DNA from: Falsirhodobacter algicola
GTDB lineage: Bacteria; Pseudomonadota; Alphaproteobacteria; Rhodobacterales; Rhodobacteraceae
Direction of reading: 5' to 3'
Assembly (NCBI RefSeq): GCF_018279165.1
Contig: NZ_CP047289.1
Coordinates: 1,805,001-1,869,000 of the forward strand
Length of the DNA stretch: 64,000 nt
Positions 1-8,992 of this stretch are shown here, piece by piece. Position 1 is the stretch's first letter; the number at the start of each line of letters is the position of its first letter. The notes below the pieces were generated by a model. It did no database searches. It saw nothing but the letters and a program-made list of their open reading frames with translations, and had not been told where the DNA came from. A program made the position numbers and the translations under genes.

Positions 1-35
1 GGCCCAATATGTTGTGCATCCCGGGCCTGCATGCA

Positions 36-644
36 CTATTTCGCTGCGGGCGATGCGCGCCTTTGGCTATGAACCCGGCGGATGATCAGCAGAATCGCGA
101 CGATCCCGACATAGATCAGCGCCTCGCCGACCCAGACCTTGCCTACCAGAAGGAAATGCACCGCCGCCGCGGCCCCCGCGACATAGACAAGGCGGTGCAG
201 CTTCTGCCACCGCTTGCCCAGACGCCGGATGGACCATGTGTTCGAGGTCAGCGCCAGCGGCAGCATCATAAGGAGCGCCAGCATCCCCAGTGTGATGTAG
301 GGCCGGCGCAGGATGTCGCCCCAGATCTGCCCCCAGTGCAGCTGGATATCCAGAAACAGCCATGCCGACAGATGCAGCACCGCATAGAAGAACGCGACCA
401 GCCCCACCGCGCGGCGAAACTTCAGCAGGTTGATGCCCGTCAGCCACCGCAGCGGCGAAATCGCCAGCCCGAAGCAGATCCATTGCAGGGCGCGCAGCCC
501 AAGGTCATGTTCCACCGTCCGCACGGGATCGACGCCGAGCTGACCCATCACCCCCCGCAGCACCAGCCACGACAGCGGAACGAGCCCAAGGAGATACATG
601 CTCCAAGACGGGACGGGGCGCAGCGCCTGATTGACGATCTGCAC
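36..644 (-). CDS. msrQ: MsrQ, heme-binding membrane subunit of the periplasmic methionine sulfoxide reductase
   Basis: This 202-residue protein is the inner-membrane cytochrome b-type partner that passes electrons from the quinone pool or a flavin reductase to MsrP, which reduces methionine sulfoxide in periplasmic proteins. The sequence is a ferric-reductase-like six-helix protein with conserved histidines in the segments around HLSAWLF and KLHRLVY, as expected for MsrQ (YedZ). It starts with GTG at 644, directly after the msrP stop codon (TAG at 647-645), with no intergenic base, so the two genes are one transcriptional unit and probably translationally coupled. The length matches the family. 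I am confident of the family; the electron donor in this organism is not shown by the sequence. Confidence 0.95.
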   Translation of the reverse strand: MQIVNQALRPVPSWSMYLLGLVPLSWLVLRGVMGQLGVDPVRTVEHDLGLRALQWICFGLAISPLRWLTGINLLKFRRAVGLVAFFYAVLHLSAWLFLDIQLHWGQIWGDILRRPYITLGMLALLMMLPLALTSNTWSIRRLGKRWQKLHRLVYVAGAAAAVHFLLVGKVWVGEALIYVGIVAILLIIRRVHSQRRASPAAK

Positions 645-1535
645 CTAGAAGTCCCTCTTCAGGTCCTGCCCGGCATAGAGGCTCGCGACCTGATCGCCGT
701 AGCCGTTGAACATCACCGTATCCTGACGGCTGTTGAACAGCCCGCCCCCGATCCGCCGCTCGGTCGCCTGCGACCAGCGCGGATGGCTGACCTCGGGGTT
801 CACATTGGCATAGAAGCCGTATTCCCGAGGATTGGTGAGGTTCCACGTCGCCGGGGGCTGATCGGCGGTCAGGCTGATGCGCACGATGCTCTTGATTGAT
901 TTGAAGCCGTATTTCCACGGAACGACCAGCCGGATCGGCGCGCCGTTCTGTTTCGGCATCGATTCCCCGTACAGCCCCGTCGCCATCAGCGTCAGCGGAT
1001 TCATCGCCTCGTCCAGACGCAGCCCTTCGCGGTAGGGCCAGTCGAGGAAGCCCTGACGCTGGCCCGGCATCTCCTCGGGGCGCAGCAGCGTCTCGAAGGC
1101 GACATAGCGGGCCGAGGGCTGAACCCCGACCTTGTTCAGGATATGCGACAGTTGAATGCCGTTCCACGGGATGACCATCGACCACGCCTCGACGCAGCGG
1201 AAGCGGTAGATGCGCTCCTCCACCGGGCCCATGCGCATGACATCGGCCAGATCGTAGCTGCCGGGGCGGTCCACCAGCCCGTCGATCTGCACGGCCCACG
1301 GATCGATCGTCAGTTGGCCCGCATATTTCGCGGGATCCCCCTTATCGAGACCGAACTCGTAGTAGTTGTTGTAGTTGGTGATCTCCTCGAGGGTGTTCGC
1401 CGTCTCGGAGGTGGACAGGTTCTGCGCGACGGCGGGCGTCGCGAAGGCTGCAGCGGCGCCGGCCATGATCTGGCGGCGGTTCAGCCATGCGGCCTTCGGC
1501 GTCACGTCGGACCATTTCGGGTCGGTGCTGGGCAT
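645..1535 (-). CDS. msrP: MsrP, periplasmic molybdopterin-dependent methionine sulfoxide reductase catalytic subunit
   Basis: This 296-residue protein (YedY) reduces protein-bound methionine sulfoxide in the periplasm using a molybdenum cofactor. Residues 20-37 form a twin-arginine signal ([13 protein letters not shown]) ending near AVAQ, so it is exported folded. The molybdenum-ligating cysteine is expected in FRCVEAWSM, Cys114. The C-terminal half carries the family motif [13 protein letters not shown]. The ATG at 1535 is preceded by AAAGGAG at good spacing. It is the first gene of the msrPQ operon and is followed without a gap by msrQ. No regulator is adjacent. The assignment is firm. Confidence 0.96.
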   Translation of the reverse strand: MPSTDPKWSDVTPKAAWLNRRQIMAGAAAAFATPAVAQNLSTSETANTLEEITNYNNYYEFGLDKGDPAKYAGQLTIDPWAVQIDGLVDRPGSYDLADVMRMGPVEERIYRFRCVEAWSMVIPWNGIQLSHILNKVGVQPSARYVAFETLLRPEEMPGQRQGFLDWPYREGLRLDEAMNPLTLMATGLYGESMPKQNGAPIRLVVPWKYGFKSIKSIVRISLTADQPPATWNLTNPREYGFYANVNPEVSHPRWSQATERRIGGGLFNSRQDTVMFNGYGDQVASLYAGQDLKRDF

Positions 1536-1607
1536 GTGGCAATCTCCTTTTCCTTAACCTTGGCCAGAATCCGCCGAACACCAAGAAAAATTGCCTCACA
1601 AAAGCGT

Positions 1608-1628
1608 AGGGGGCGCGTCAGCGCCCCC
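1608..1628 (-). terminator. Probable intrinsic terminator downstream of clpB
   Basis: The arms GGGGGCGC and GCGCCCCC form an 8-bp GC stem around a four-base loop, just past the clpB stop codon. On the minus strand the stem is followed by TACGCTTTTG, a short T run. It separates clpB from msrP, which is transcribed in the same direction. Confidence 0.6.
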
Positions 1629-1636
1629 CTTGCCCG

Positions 1637-4243
1637 TCAGTGTACCACGGCATCCTGCGGCCTGTCGCGCCGCGAGGAGGAGATGCGATCCCCCACGATC
1701 AGCCCCTCGGCCCCGGCGCTGACATGGACGGTCGATCCGTCGGGCACGTCGCCCGCAAGGATCATTTCCGCCAGCGGGTCCTGAATATGGCGCTGGATCA
1801 CCCGTTTCAGCGGACGCGCCCCGAAGACGGGATCATACCCCTCCTCGGCCAGCCATGCCCGCGCCGGCGCATCGAGATCGAGCGCGATCTTGCGTTGCTC
1901 CAGCCGCCGTTCCAACCGGCCCAGCTGAATGTCCACGATCCCGGACATATCGGCGCGGCCAAGGCGGTCGAAGATGATCGTCTCGTCCAGACGGTTCAGG
2001 AATTCGGGGCGGAAATGCCCGCGCACCGCCTCCATCACCGCCGCACGCGCCGCCGCCGGATCGCCGCCATCGGGCAGAACGCTCAGCGCATGGGCCCCGA
2101 GGTTCGAGGTCAGGATGATCAGCGTCTGCTTGAAATCGACGGTGCGGCCCTGTCCGTCCGTCAGCACACCGTCGTCCAGAACCTGAAGCAGCACGTTGAA
2201 GACATCGGGATGCGCCTTCTCCACCTCGTCGAACAGCACGACCTGATAGGGGCGGCGGCGCACAGCCTCGGTCAGCACCCCGCCTTCGTCATAGCCGACA
2301 TAGCCGGGGGGCGCGCCGATCAGGCGGGCCACGGCGTGCTTCTCCATGAACTCGCTCATATCGATGCGCACCATGGCCTGATCGTCGTCGAAGAGGTATT
2401 CGGCGACGGCCTTGGTCAGTTCCGTCTTGCCGACGCCGGTCGGGCCGAGGAACAGGAAACTGCCAAGCGGGCGGTTTTCGTCGTTCAGACCGGCGCGGGC
2501 GCGGCGCACGGCATTCGCCACCGCCGTGACGGCCTGACGCTGGCCGATGACCCGGCGGCCCAGCTCATCCTCCATCTTCAGCAGCTTCTCGCGCTCCCCC
2601 TCCAGCATCTTGGAGGTGGGGATGCCCGTCCAGCGTTCGACGACCTCGGCGATCTGCTCGGGGCGGACGGCCTCTTCGACCATCACATCGCCCGCATCGC
2701 TTTCGGCCAGTTGCTTTTCCAGCGCCGGAATGGTGCCGTATTGCAACTCGCCCGCCTTGGCGAAATTGCCCTCGCGCTTGGCCACATCCAGTTCCGCGCG
2801 GGCGCGGTCCAGCCGCTCCTGCACATCGCGGGCGGCCTGCAGGCGGTCACGCTCGGCCTGCCATTTGGCGGTCATGGTCGCGGCGCGGTCGCGCAGATCG
2901 CCCAGATCCTTCTCCAGCCGTTCCAGCCGATCGTGCGACGGGGCGTCGTCCTCCTTGCGAAGGGCCTCCTGCTCGATCTGCATCTGCAGGATCAGACGGT
3001 CCAGCGCATCGAGTTCCTCGGGCTTGGAATCCACCTCCATCCGCAGGCGCGAGGCAGCCTCGTCCACGAGGTCGATCGCCTTGTCGGGCAGGAACCGGTC
3101 GGTGATGTAGCGATGCGACAGCGTCGCCGCCGCCACCAGCGCGGAATCGGAGATGCGCACCCCGTGGTGGAGTTCGTACTTCTCCTTGATGCCGCGCAGG
3201 ATGCTGACCGTATCGTCCACCGTCGGCTCGGACACCATGACAGGCTGGAAACGGCGGGCGAGGGCCGCGTCCTTCTCCACATACTTGCGGTATTCGTCCA
3301 GCGTGGTGGCCCCGACGCAGTGCAACTCTCCGCGCGCAAGGGCGGGTTTGATGAGGTTCGCGGCATCCATCGCGCCATCGGCCTTCCCGGCCCCGACCAG
3401 CGTGTGCATCTCGTCGATGAAGAGGATGATCTCGCCGGCGGCGGCCTCGATCTCCTTCAGGATGGCCTTCAGACGCTCTTCGAATTCGCCGCGATATTTC
3501 GCCCCGGCGATCAGCGCGCCCATGTCCAGCGCCATCAGACGCTTGTTGCGCAGGGATTCGGGCACATCGCCATCGACGATGCGCAGGGCAAGGCCCTCGG
3601 CGATCGCCGTCTTGCCGACGCCCGGCTCCCCGATCAGGACGGGGTTGTTCTTGGTCCGGCGGCTCAGCACCTGCATGGTGCGGCGGATCTCGTCGTCGCG
3701 GCCGATGATCGGATCGATCCGGCCCTGCTGGGCCGCCTCGGTCAGATCGCGGGCATATTTCTTCAGCGCCTCGAAGCTGTCTTCGGCCGAAGCGGAGTCG
3801 GCCGTCCGGCCCTTGCGGATATCGTTGATCGCGCTGTTCAGCGATTGCGCCGAAACGCCGCCCGCCGCCAGCGCATCCTTGGCCTTCGACGCCACCAGCA
3901 CCAGCGCCGTCAACACGCGTTCCACCGGAACGAAGCTGTCACCGGCCTTGGTCGCGACCTTCTCGGCCTCGTCCAGCACACGGACGAGGGCCGGGTCCAT
4001 GAAGGGCTGGGCATCGCCCGACACTTTCGGCAGCTTGCCCATCGCCGTCTCGACCGCCTCTTGCACGCGGCGCGCATCGCCGCCCGCGCGCGCGATCAAA
4101 TTGGCCGCCAGCCCCTGATCGTCGTCCATAAGTGCCTTCAGCAGATGTTCGGGTGCCAGCCGCTGATGGCTTTCGCGAATCGCGATGGTCTGCGCCGCTT
4201 GAATGAAGCCACGCGACCGCTCCGTGAACTTTTCCAAATTCAT
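1637..4243 (-). CDS. clpB: ClpB, ATP-dependent disaggregase
   Basis: This is the Hsp100 chaperone that works with DnaK to resolubilise aggregated proteins in the cytoplasm. At 868 residues it has the usual length. In order it shows the N-terminal Clp repeats, NBD1 with Walker [16 protein letters not shown] and pore loop [12 protein letters not shown], the coiled middle domain (about residues 400-520), NBD2 with Walker [11 protein letters not shown] and pore loop [11 protein letters not shown], and the C-terminal D2-small domain. The open frame extends 25 codons further upstream, but ATG at 4243 begins the family-typical [12 protein letters not shown] and has GGAGAG upstream. A sigma-32-type promoter lies about 80-105 bases upstream, so heat-shock control is likely. 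Confidence 0.98.
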   Translation of the reverse strand: MNLEKFTERSRGFIQAAQTIAIRESHQRLAPEHLLKALMDDDQGLAANLIARAGGDARRVQEAVETAMGKLPKVSGDAQPFMDPALVRVLDEAEKVATKAGDSFVPVERVLTALVLVASKAKDALAAGGVSAQSLNSAINDIRKGRTADSASAEDSFEALKKYARDLTEAAQQGRIDPIIGRDDEIRRTMQVLSRRTKNNPVLIGEPGVGKTAIAEGLALRIVDGDVPESLRNKRLMALDMGALIAGAKYRGEFEERLKAILKEIEAAAGEIILFIDEMHTLVGAGKADGAMDAANLIKPALARGELHCVGATTLDEYRKYVEKDAALARRFQPVMVSEPTVDDTVSILRGIKEKYELHHGVRISDSALVAAATLSHRYITDRFLPDKAIDLVDEAASRLRMEVDSKPEELDALDRLILQMQIEQEALRKEDDAPSHDRLERLEKDLGDLRDRAATMTAKWQAERDRLQAARDVQERLDRARAELDVAKREGNFAKAGELQYGTIPALEKQLAESDAGDVMVEEAVRPEQIAEVVERWTGIPTSKMLEGEREKLLKMEDELGRRVIGQRQAVTAVANAVRRARAGLNDENRPLGSFLFLGPTGVGKTELTKAVAEYLFDDDQAMVRIDMSEFMEKHAVARLIGAPPGYVGYDEGGVLTEAVRRRPYQVVLFDEVEKAHPDVFNVLLQVLDDGVLTDGQGRTVDFKQTLIILTSNLGAHALSVLPDGGDPAAARAAVMEAVRGHFRPEFLNRLDETIIFDRLGRADMSGIVDIQLGRLERRLEQRKIALDLDAPARAWLAEEGYDPVFGARPLKRVIQRHIQDPLAEMILAGDVPDGSTVHVSAGAEGLIVGDRISSSRRDRPQDAVVH

Positions 4244-4321
4244 CGGCTCTTCTCTCCTTTTGCCAAGCCCCCGGTCACCGGCGCCCGCATTCGGCACGCC
4301 ACATCCGGGTCTCTGCACGAA

Positions 4322-4350
4322 AGATGAGGAGCATCTCCGCCCCTTTCAAG
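4322..4350 (-). promoter_or_regulatory. Sigma-32 (RpoH) heat-shock promoter of clpB
   Basis: Reading the minus strand, CTTGAAA at 4350-4344 is followed after 14 bases by CCTCATCT at 4329-4322. This is very close to the enterobacterial and alphaproteobacterial RpoH consensus (CTTGAAA, then CCCCATNT). It lies 80 to 107 bases upstream of the clpB start codon, the expected place for a heat-shock chaperone gene. Confidence 0.8.
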
Positions 4351-4454
4351 CCTCGGGCATCCAATCACCGCGCTGTGACAGCGGCAGGATGGCCAGCCTT
4401 GGAACAAAAAGAAATATGCGGGGTTGACAGTCCGAGATGACGAAGGACACCGCC

Positions 4455-4688
4455 ATGCGTATTTTGTCTGCCCAGATCGAACATGCCCGCTATGCCCGTG
4501 ATTTCGGACAGGTTGAGGCGATGGTCACCCTCCTCGTGAAGGAAGAGGGGCGTCCCGTCCCGTTCGAGGTGCATATCCGCACCGCCGAACCCTCCGATGG
4601 CGAGAATCTGCGTCATCGACTGCTGGAAAGCGCCAAGTCGCTCTATGCCGCGCGGGTCGCACCGCCGCGCTTCGACACTGCGGCCTAA
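4455..4688 (+). CDS. Small conserved hypothetical protein (77 aa)
   Basis: I do not recognise a named family. The protein is soluble, has no signal peptide or membrane segment, and is rich in charged residues; it begins MRILSAQIEHAR. An in-frame ATG lies six codons upstream at 4437, but ATG at 4455 has AAGGA seven bases before it, so I prefer 4455. A TTGACA hexamer occurs at 4424-4429 but has no convincing partner. The stop codon overlaps by four bases the stop of the convergent gene on the other strand. The coding frame is short but its codon use and ribosome binding site look genuine. Confidence 0.7.
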   Translation: MRILSAQIEHARYARDFGQVEAMVTLLVKEEGRPVPFEVHIRTAEPSDGENLRHRLLESAKSLYAARVAPPRFDTAA

Positions 4689-5452
4689 CGCTTCTTCGGC
4701 ACCACGAGTTGGGCGGGGCGCACACGCTCCGCCGCCTTGAAGAGCGAGAAGGTCTGGTTGACGTAATTCACCACGCCCGAGATCTTCTCCAGATACTCCG
4801 TCAATTCCGCCGTCCGTTCGATCTCGGTCAGTTGCACCGGACGGTCCGGCCCCTCCCCCTCGAATTGAACATAGAAGAGCGGCTCACCCCGGCGCAGAAC
4901 GAGATCGCGCGCGGGGTCGTGCCATTCGAACGCCCACATCAGGGGGCGCGGCCATATGTCGATGGGGAACCGCCCGCCGAAGATGGTGCCGGGCAGCGGA
5001 TCGGCGCGGTAATGCGCGAAGGTGCCGACCTGCGTCATATAGACCGGCTCATCGGCGATGAAGCAGTAGGGCAGCGACAATTGGACCGTCGGGCGGTCCG
5101 GGAAACGCCATTCGCTTTCCGATACCAGCGTCAGGAGTTCGTTCAGCTTGTTGGGCCGCACCGGGCTGGCGGTGCCCGCGCGGTTGATGAGATGAGGCTT
5201 GCCCTTATCGTCGCGGCCAAAGCCCAGATGCAGATCGTAGGGGCAGCGCACGACGAAATAGCGGCTTTCCATCTGCACCACCGCCGGGCAGCGCGCGGCG
5301 GATTTGGCATGCCCGCGATTGGGCGGACGCTGCACCAGTCGTTCGGGCGCATCGAACATCACCGCGCCCTTGTCCGAGGCGAGGAACCAGCCGACGGTGA
5401 CAGGCCCCGAACGTGACCCCTCGGGCCGGTCATGGGTGATGGTGATCTGCAT
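4685..5452 (-). CDS. Conserved hypothetical protein (255 aa), unknown function
   Basis: I cannot assign this protein with certainty. It is a 255-residue soluble protein without signal peptide or membrane helix, starting MQITITHDRPEG and ending in a basic tail (VVPKKR). It contains aromatic-rich stretches such as LSLPYCFIADEPVYMTQV and an almost continuous mix of beta-like segments; it may belong to the DUF6065-type family, but that is a memory-based guess. The open frame continues 55 codons upstream, but ATG at 5452 follows AAAAGGC and the upstream stretch would run through the inverted repeat that carries the promoter. It is divergent from pyrF, 124 bases away. Confidence 0.75.
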   Translation of the reverse strand: MQITITHDRPEGSRSGPVTVGWFLASDKGAVMFDAPERLVQRPPNRGHAKSAARCPAVVQMESRYFVVRCPYDLHLGFGRDDKGKPHLINRAGTASPVRPNKLNELLTLVSESEWRFPDRPTVQLSLPYCFIADEPVYMTQVGTFAHYRADPLPGTIFGGRFPIDIWPRPLMWAFEWHDPARDLVLRRGEPLFYVQFEGEGPDRPVQLTEIERTAELTEYLEKISGVVNYVNQTFSLFKAAERVRPAQLVVPKKR

Positions 5453-5495
5453 GGACGGATGCCTTTTCGCTCCATGGATCACGCGGCCCGGCGGG

Positions 5496-5522
5496 CTGTC
5501 AACGCGCTTTCGGCGTTGACAG
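5496..5522. promoter_or_regulatory. Inverted repeat carrying back-to-back TTGACA hexamers between the hypothetical gene and pyrF
   Basis: The arms CTGTCAACGC and GCGTTGACAG are a perfect 10-bp inverted repeat with a seven-base centre. Each arm contains a consensus -35 hexamer TTGACA, one pointing to pyrF (5516-5521) and one to the divergent gene (5502-5497). The -10 elements at 17-bp spacing are weak. The element is in the only intergenic space between the two divergent genes, so it is either a shared operator or a shared promoter core. Confidence 0.5.
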
Positions 5523-5576
5523 GGGGCGGGCTGTCGGACCATCCCCGTCCCCGACCCCAACAGCCAGAGGTACCCC

Positions 5577-6272
5577 ATGACCGATGACCGCCTGATCGTG
5601 GCGCTCGATGTGCCCAATGTCGTTCAGGGGCTCGCCCTTGCCGACCGCATCGGCGATGCCGCGTCGTTCTACAAGATCGGCCTCGGGATGCTGACGGGCG
5701 GCGGCTTCGCCCTTGCCAACGAGCTGAAGCACGAACGCGGCAAACGCGTGTTCCTCGATATGAAGCTGTTCGACATCGGCGCGACCGTGGAGGCGGCGGT
5801 GCGGGGCATCGCGCAGCACGGCCTCGATTTCCTGACGGTGCATGGCGATCCGCAGGTGGTGCGCGCCGCGGCCGAGGGGCGCGCCGGTACGGACACGAAG
5901 ATCCTTGCGGTGACGATCCTCACATCGCTCGATCGGGCGGATCTGGATGCGAACCTGATCCGTCCGGGCGACATCGCCGAGATCACGGTGGAGCGGGCGG
6001 CCCGCGCGCTGGCGGCCGGGGCGGACGGCGTCATCGCCAGCCCGCAAGAAGCCGCCCTGATCCGCGCCCTGCCCGAGGCGGCGGGCAAACTGATCGTGAC
6101 GCCGGGCGTGCGCCCCGCGGGCGCGGCGGTGGGCGATCAGAAGCGCATCGCCACCCCGCAGCGCGCCATCGCGGACGGCGCCGATCACATCGTGGTCGGT
6201 CGCCCGATCTGGCAGGCGGACGATCCCGCTGCCGCTGCCCGCGCCGTGATCGCGGAACTGCCGCAGGCATGA
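5577..6272 (+). CDS. pyrF: PyrF, orotidine 5'-phosphate decarboxylase
   Basis: This enzyme converts OMP to UMP, the last step of de novo pyrimidine synthesis. The 231-residue TIM-barrel protein shows the catalytic motif DMKLFDI at residues 61-67, supplying the Asp-Lys-Asp charge network, and the phosphate-binding loops TPGVRP and VGRPIW near the C terminus. The ATG at 5577 is preceded by AGAGG. It is followed within two bases by a strong terminator, so it is probably transcribed alone. Length and motifs are standard. Confidence 0.97.
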   Translation: MTDDRLIVALDVPNVVQGLALADRIGDAASFYKIGLGMLTGGGFALANELKHERGKRVFLDMKLFDIGATVEAAVRGIAQHGLDFLTVHGDPQVVRAAAEGRAGTDTKILAVTILTSLDRADLDANLIRPGDIAEITVERAARALAAGADGVIASPQEAALIRALPEAAGKLIVTPGVRPAGAAVGDQKRIATPQRAIADGADHIVVGRPIWQADDPAAAARAVIAELPQA

Positions 6273-6273
6273 C

Positions 6274-6301
6274 AAAAGGGCGGCCGATGGGCCGCCCTTT
6301 T
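6274..6301 (+). terminator. Intrinsic terminator of pyrF
   Basis: AAAAGGGCGGCC and GGCCGCCCTTTT form a 12-bp stem with a short loop, ending in a T run on the plus strand and an A run on the other side. It lies directly after the pyrF stop codon. The symmetrical A/T flanks mean it can also serve the convergent small gene that ends at 6321. Confidence 0.9.
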
Positions 6302-6320
6302 CCGTTCGATCCGCAAATCC

Positions 6321-6608
6321 TCAGGGCGTCGTCGTGCCCGAGGTGCCGCCGGCGGTGCCGTTATCCGGTGCGATCGTCGTGTCCGGAACGGTCGGCGTCG
6401 CCTGCGGGGCGGTCGGCGTGGTTTCTTCCATGGCCGAGGGTGCCGTGGTCGTCGCGGCATCGTCCCCGCCCGAGAAGGCGAACCACAGGATCGCCAGCAA
6501 TGCGATCACCGCGGCCACGATCAGGAAGATGGAACTGCCCGAACGCTCGGCATGGACAGTCTTCGGTTGGGTCCGGTCAAGGTCCCGGTCATTACGATAG
6601 TCAGCCAT
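6321..6608 (-). CDS. Small single-pass membrane protein with a Thr/Pro/Ala-rich tail (95 aa)
   Basis: No family is recognised. The protein has a charged N-terminal segment (MADYRNDRDLDRTQ), one hydrophobic helix at about residues 26-45 (IFLIVAAVIALLAILWFAF), and a low-complexity tail of roughly 50 residues made mostly of Thr, Pro, Ala and Gly. The tail would be periplasmic if the N terminus stays inside. The ATG at 6608 follows GGGAGAGAAG and is preferred over an upstream in-frame ATG at 6665. Similar small membrane proteins with disordered tails are common in Rhodobacterales, but I cannot name a function. Confidence 0.75.
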   Translation of the reverse strand: MADYRNDRDLDRTQPKTVHAERSGSSIFLIVAAVIALLAILWFAFSGGDDAATTTAPSAMEETTPTAPQATPTVPDTTIAPDNGTAGGTSGTTTP

Positions 6609-6690
6609 CACTTCTCTCCCAAGTCTCTCTGATGGACGAACCTTGGGAGGAAGAGTTTGTTCCACTAGCCATCGCGCCGGGTGGCGGAGC

Positions 6691-7791
6691 CTAGCCGATG
6701 TGGCCGCGCGCCCCGCCCGTCTGGCCGCGGTCGCGCAGCAGATGATCCAGAAGCACGCAGGCCATCATCGCCTCGGCCACCGGCACGGCGCGAATCCCCA
6801 CGCAGGGATCGTGGCGGCCCTTGGTGACGAGGTCGATCTCCTCGCCGCCGGCCGTCACCGTCTGGCGCGGCGTCAGGATGGAACTGGTCGGCTTCACCGC
6901 GAAACGCACCACGACATCCTGCCCGGTGGAAATGCCGCCGAGGATGCCGCCCGCGTGGTTCGACAAGAAGGCCGGCCCATCTGCGCCCCGGCGCATCTCG
7001 TCGGCATTCTCGCGCCCCGTCAGCGCGGCGGCGGCCATGCCCTCGCCGATCTCCACGGCCTTGACCGCGTTGATCGACATCATCGCCGCCGCGAGATCGG
7101 CGTCGAGTTTGCCGTAGATCGGCGCGCCCAGCCCCGCCGGCACCCCCGAGGCGACGACCTCGATCACCGCGCCCACGGAATCATGCGCCTTGCGCAACGC
7201 GTCGAGATATCCCGCCCATTCCTCGGCCATCACCGGATCGGGGCACCAGAATGGGTTGCGATCCACCTCGGCCAGATCGGCGCGGGCGCGGTCGATGCCG
7301 TGCGGACCCATCTGCACCATCATCCCCGTGATCCGCAGATCCGGCACCAGCGCGGCCAGCGCGGCGCGCGCAACGCCCCCCGCCGCCACCCGCGCCGCCG
7401 TTTCCCGCGCCGAGGACCGACCGCCGCCGCGATAATCGCGCAGCCCGTATTTCAGATGATAGGTCAGGTCCGCATGGCCGGGGCGGAAGCTGGTGGCGAT
7501 GTCGCCGTAATCCTTGGACCGCTGATCCGTGTTCTCGATCATCAGCTGGATCGGCGTGCCGGTGGACAGCCCCTCGAACACGCCCGACAGGATGCGCACC
7601 TCATCGGCCTCGCGCCGCTGGGTGGTGAAGCGGCTGGTCCCCGGCTTGCGACGGTCGAGCCAGTGCTGGATCGCCTCGGCCTCGATAGGCACGCCCGGCG
7701 GGCAGCCATCCACCGTCGCGCCAAGCGCGGGTCCGTGGCTTTCGCCCCAGGTCGTGACGCGGAACAGGTGGCCGAAGGTGTTGAAGCTCAT
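6691..7791 (-). CDS. aroC: AroC, chorismate synthase
   Basis: Chorismate synthase makes chorismate from EPSP with reduced FMN, the end of the shikimate pathway. The 366-residue protein begins [20 protein letters not shown], containing the family signature [18 protein letters not shown] at about residues 16-33, and includes the [15 protein letters not shown] and FAVKPTSSI segments. The open frame extends 74 codons further upstream, into the TPP-riboswitch strand opposite, but ATG at 7791 follows AAGGAG and matches the family start. It is divergent from thiBPQ. Two other shikimate genes (aroQ at 28.3 kb and aroE at 62.1 kb) lie elsewhere in the window. Confidence 0.97.
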   Translation of the reverse strand: MSFNTFGHLFRVTTWGESHGPALGATVDGCPPGVPIEAEAIQHWLDRRKPGTSRFTTQRREADEVRILSGVFEGLSTGTPIQLMIENTDQRSKDYGDIATSFRPGHADLTYHLKYGLRDYRGGGRSSARETAARVAAGGVARAALAALVPDLRITGMMVQMGPHGIDRARADLAEVDRNPFWCPDPVMAEEWAGYLDALRKAHDSVGAVIEVVASGVPAGLGAPIYGKLDADLAAAMMSINAVKAVEIGEGMAAAALTGRENADEMRRGADGPAFLSNHAGGILGGISTGQDVVVRFAVKPTSSILTPRQTVTAGGEEIDLVTKGRHDPCVGIRAVPVAEAMMACVLLDHLLRDRGQTGGARGHIG

Positions 7792-7892
7792 GGGCAGGGT
7801 CTCCTTGGATGCCAGCCATAGGGCAAAGCCCCGCGCCGGAAAACCCGTTTCGCGCTGGACAGGGGCCACCGCCGCCCCTAAATCCCCGGTGA

Positions 7893-7971
7893 ACCTCGGG
7901 GTGCCTTCGGGCTGAGATGCGATCCGCGAACCCGTCGAACCTGAACCGGCTGATACCGGCGGAGGGAAGGT
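7893..7971 (+). ncRNA. TPP riboswitch (THI element) upstream of thiBPQ
   Basis: The leader contains the diagnostic THI-box segments in the right order: CTCGGGGTGCC, GGCTGAGAT, then AACCTGAACCGGCTGATACC and GCGGAGGGAAGGT. ACCT at 7893-7896 can pair with AGGT at 7968-7971 as helix P1. It ends 40 bases before the thiB start codon, with a CCCCTTTTCT stretch in between. Thiamine pyrophosphate binding should shut down the thiamine transporter when the cell is replete. Confidence 0.95.
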
Positions 7972-8011
7972 GCAGCGCAAGCCCCTTTTCTGCCGAGACG
8001 AAGGAGGAACC

Positions 8012-8992
8012 ATGCGCCGCCCCGTGTCCCTATGTGCCGCCGCCCTGCTGCTTCCGCTTTCCGCCGCCGCGCAGGATCGGCCCGTTCTGAACGTGCTGAC
8101 CTATGACAGCTTCACCAGCGAATGGGGCCCCGGCCCGCAACTGACCGCCGCCTTCGAGCAAGAATGCGGCTGCGATCTGCGCTTCACCGCGCCGGGCGAT
8201 GCGGCTGCCGTTCTGGCGCGCCTGCGCCTCGAAGGGGCCCGCAGCACCGCCGATGTGGTGCTGGGCCTCGACACCAACCTGATGGCCGATGCCGCCGCAA
8301 CCGGCCTTTTCGCCCCGCATGGGGCGGTGCCGTCGGTCGATCTGCCGATCGCATGGACGGACGACACCTTCCTGCCCTTCGACTGGGGCTGGTTCGGTTT
8401 CGTGATGAACCGCGGCGCCGAACCGCCGCACAGCCTGTCGGAGCTGGCCGATTCGGACCTGCGCATCGTGATTCAGGATCCGCGATCCTCCACGCCGGGG
8501 CTCGGCCTCGTGATGTGGGTGCAGGCCGCCTATGGCGATGAGGCCCCGGCCCTGTGGGACCGGCTGGCCGACAACATCCTGACCGTCACGCCCGGCTGGT
8601 CCGAGGCGTATGGCCTCTTCACCGAGGGCGAGGCGGATGCGGTGCTGTCCTACACCACCTCCCCCGCCTATCACATCCTTGCCGAGGGCGATGACAGCAA
8701 GATCGCCCCCATCTTCGACGAGGGGCATTACCTTCAGGTCGAACTTGCGGCCAAGCTGGCCCATGCCGCAGAGCCGGAACTCGCCGACCGGTTCCTCGCC
8801 TTCCTTCTGTCGGACGAGGCGCAGACCATCATCGCCACCACGAACTGGATGTATCCGGCGCGCGACGTGCCCCTGCCCGAGGCCTTCGCTGCGCTGCCCC
8901 GCCCGGAGCGGACGCTGTTCCTGCCCCCGGACGAGGCCGCCGCCGCCCGTGATCCCGCGATCGCCGAATGGCAAGCCGCACTCTCCCGCTGA
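8012..8992 (+). CDS. thiB: ThiB, thiamine/TPP-binding periplasmic protein
   Basis: This is the solute-binding subunit of the ThiBPQ ABC importer for thiamine and its phosphates. The 326-residue protein has a Sec signal peptide of about 19 residues ([15 protein letters not shown]) and the mature motif [10 protein letters not shown]; further family segments are FDWGWFGFV and YTTSPAYHI. The ATG at 8012 has AAGGAGG upstream and is preferred over an in-frame start 14 codons earlier, which lies inside the riboswitch region. The 3' end overlaps thiP by 25 bases. The TPP riboswitch supports the substrate. Confidence 0.95.
   Translation: MRRPVSLCAAALLLPLSAAAQDRPVLNVLTYDSFTSEWGPGPQLTAAFEQECGCDLRFTAPGDAAAVLARLRLEGARSTADVVLGLDTNLMADAAATGLFAPHGAVPSVDLPIAWTDDTFLPFDWGWFGFVMNRGAEPPHSLSELADSDLRIVIQDPRSSTPGLGLVMWVQAAYGDEAPALWDRLADNILTVTPGWSEAYGLFTEGEADAVLSYTTSPAYHILAEGDDSKIAPIFDEGHYLQVELAAKLAHAAEPELADRFLAFLLSDEAQTIIATTNWMYPARDVPLPEAFAALPRPERTLFLPPDEAAAARDPAIAEWQAALSR

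Noticed and set aside
1640-4327. 895-residue open frame antisense to clpB
   Set aside because: It mirrors the real clpB gene in a high-GC genome, has low-complexity His/Arg/Leu-rich content, no domain and no start signals.
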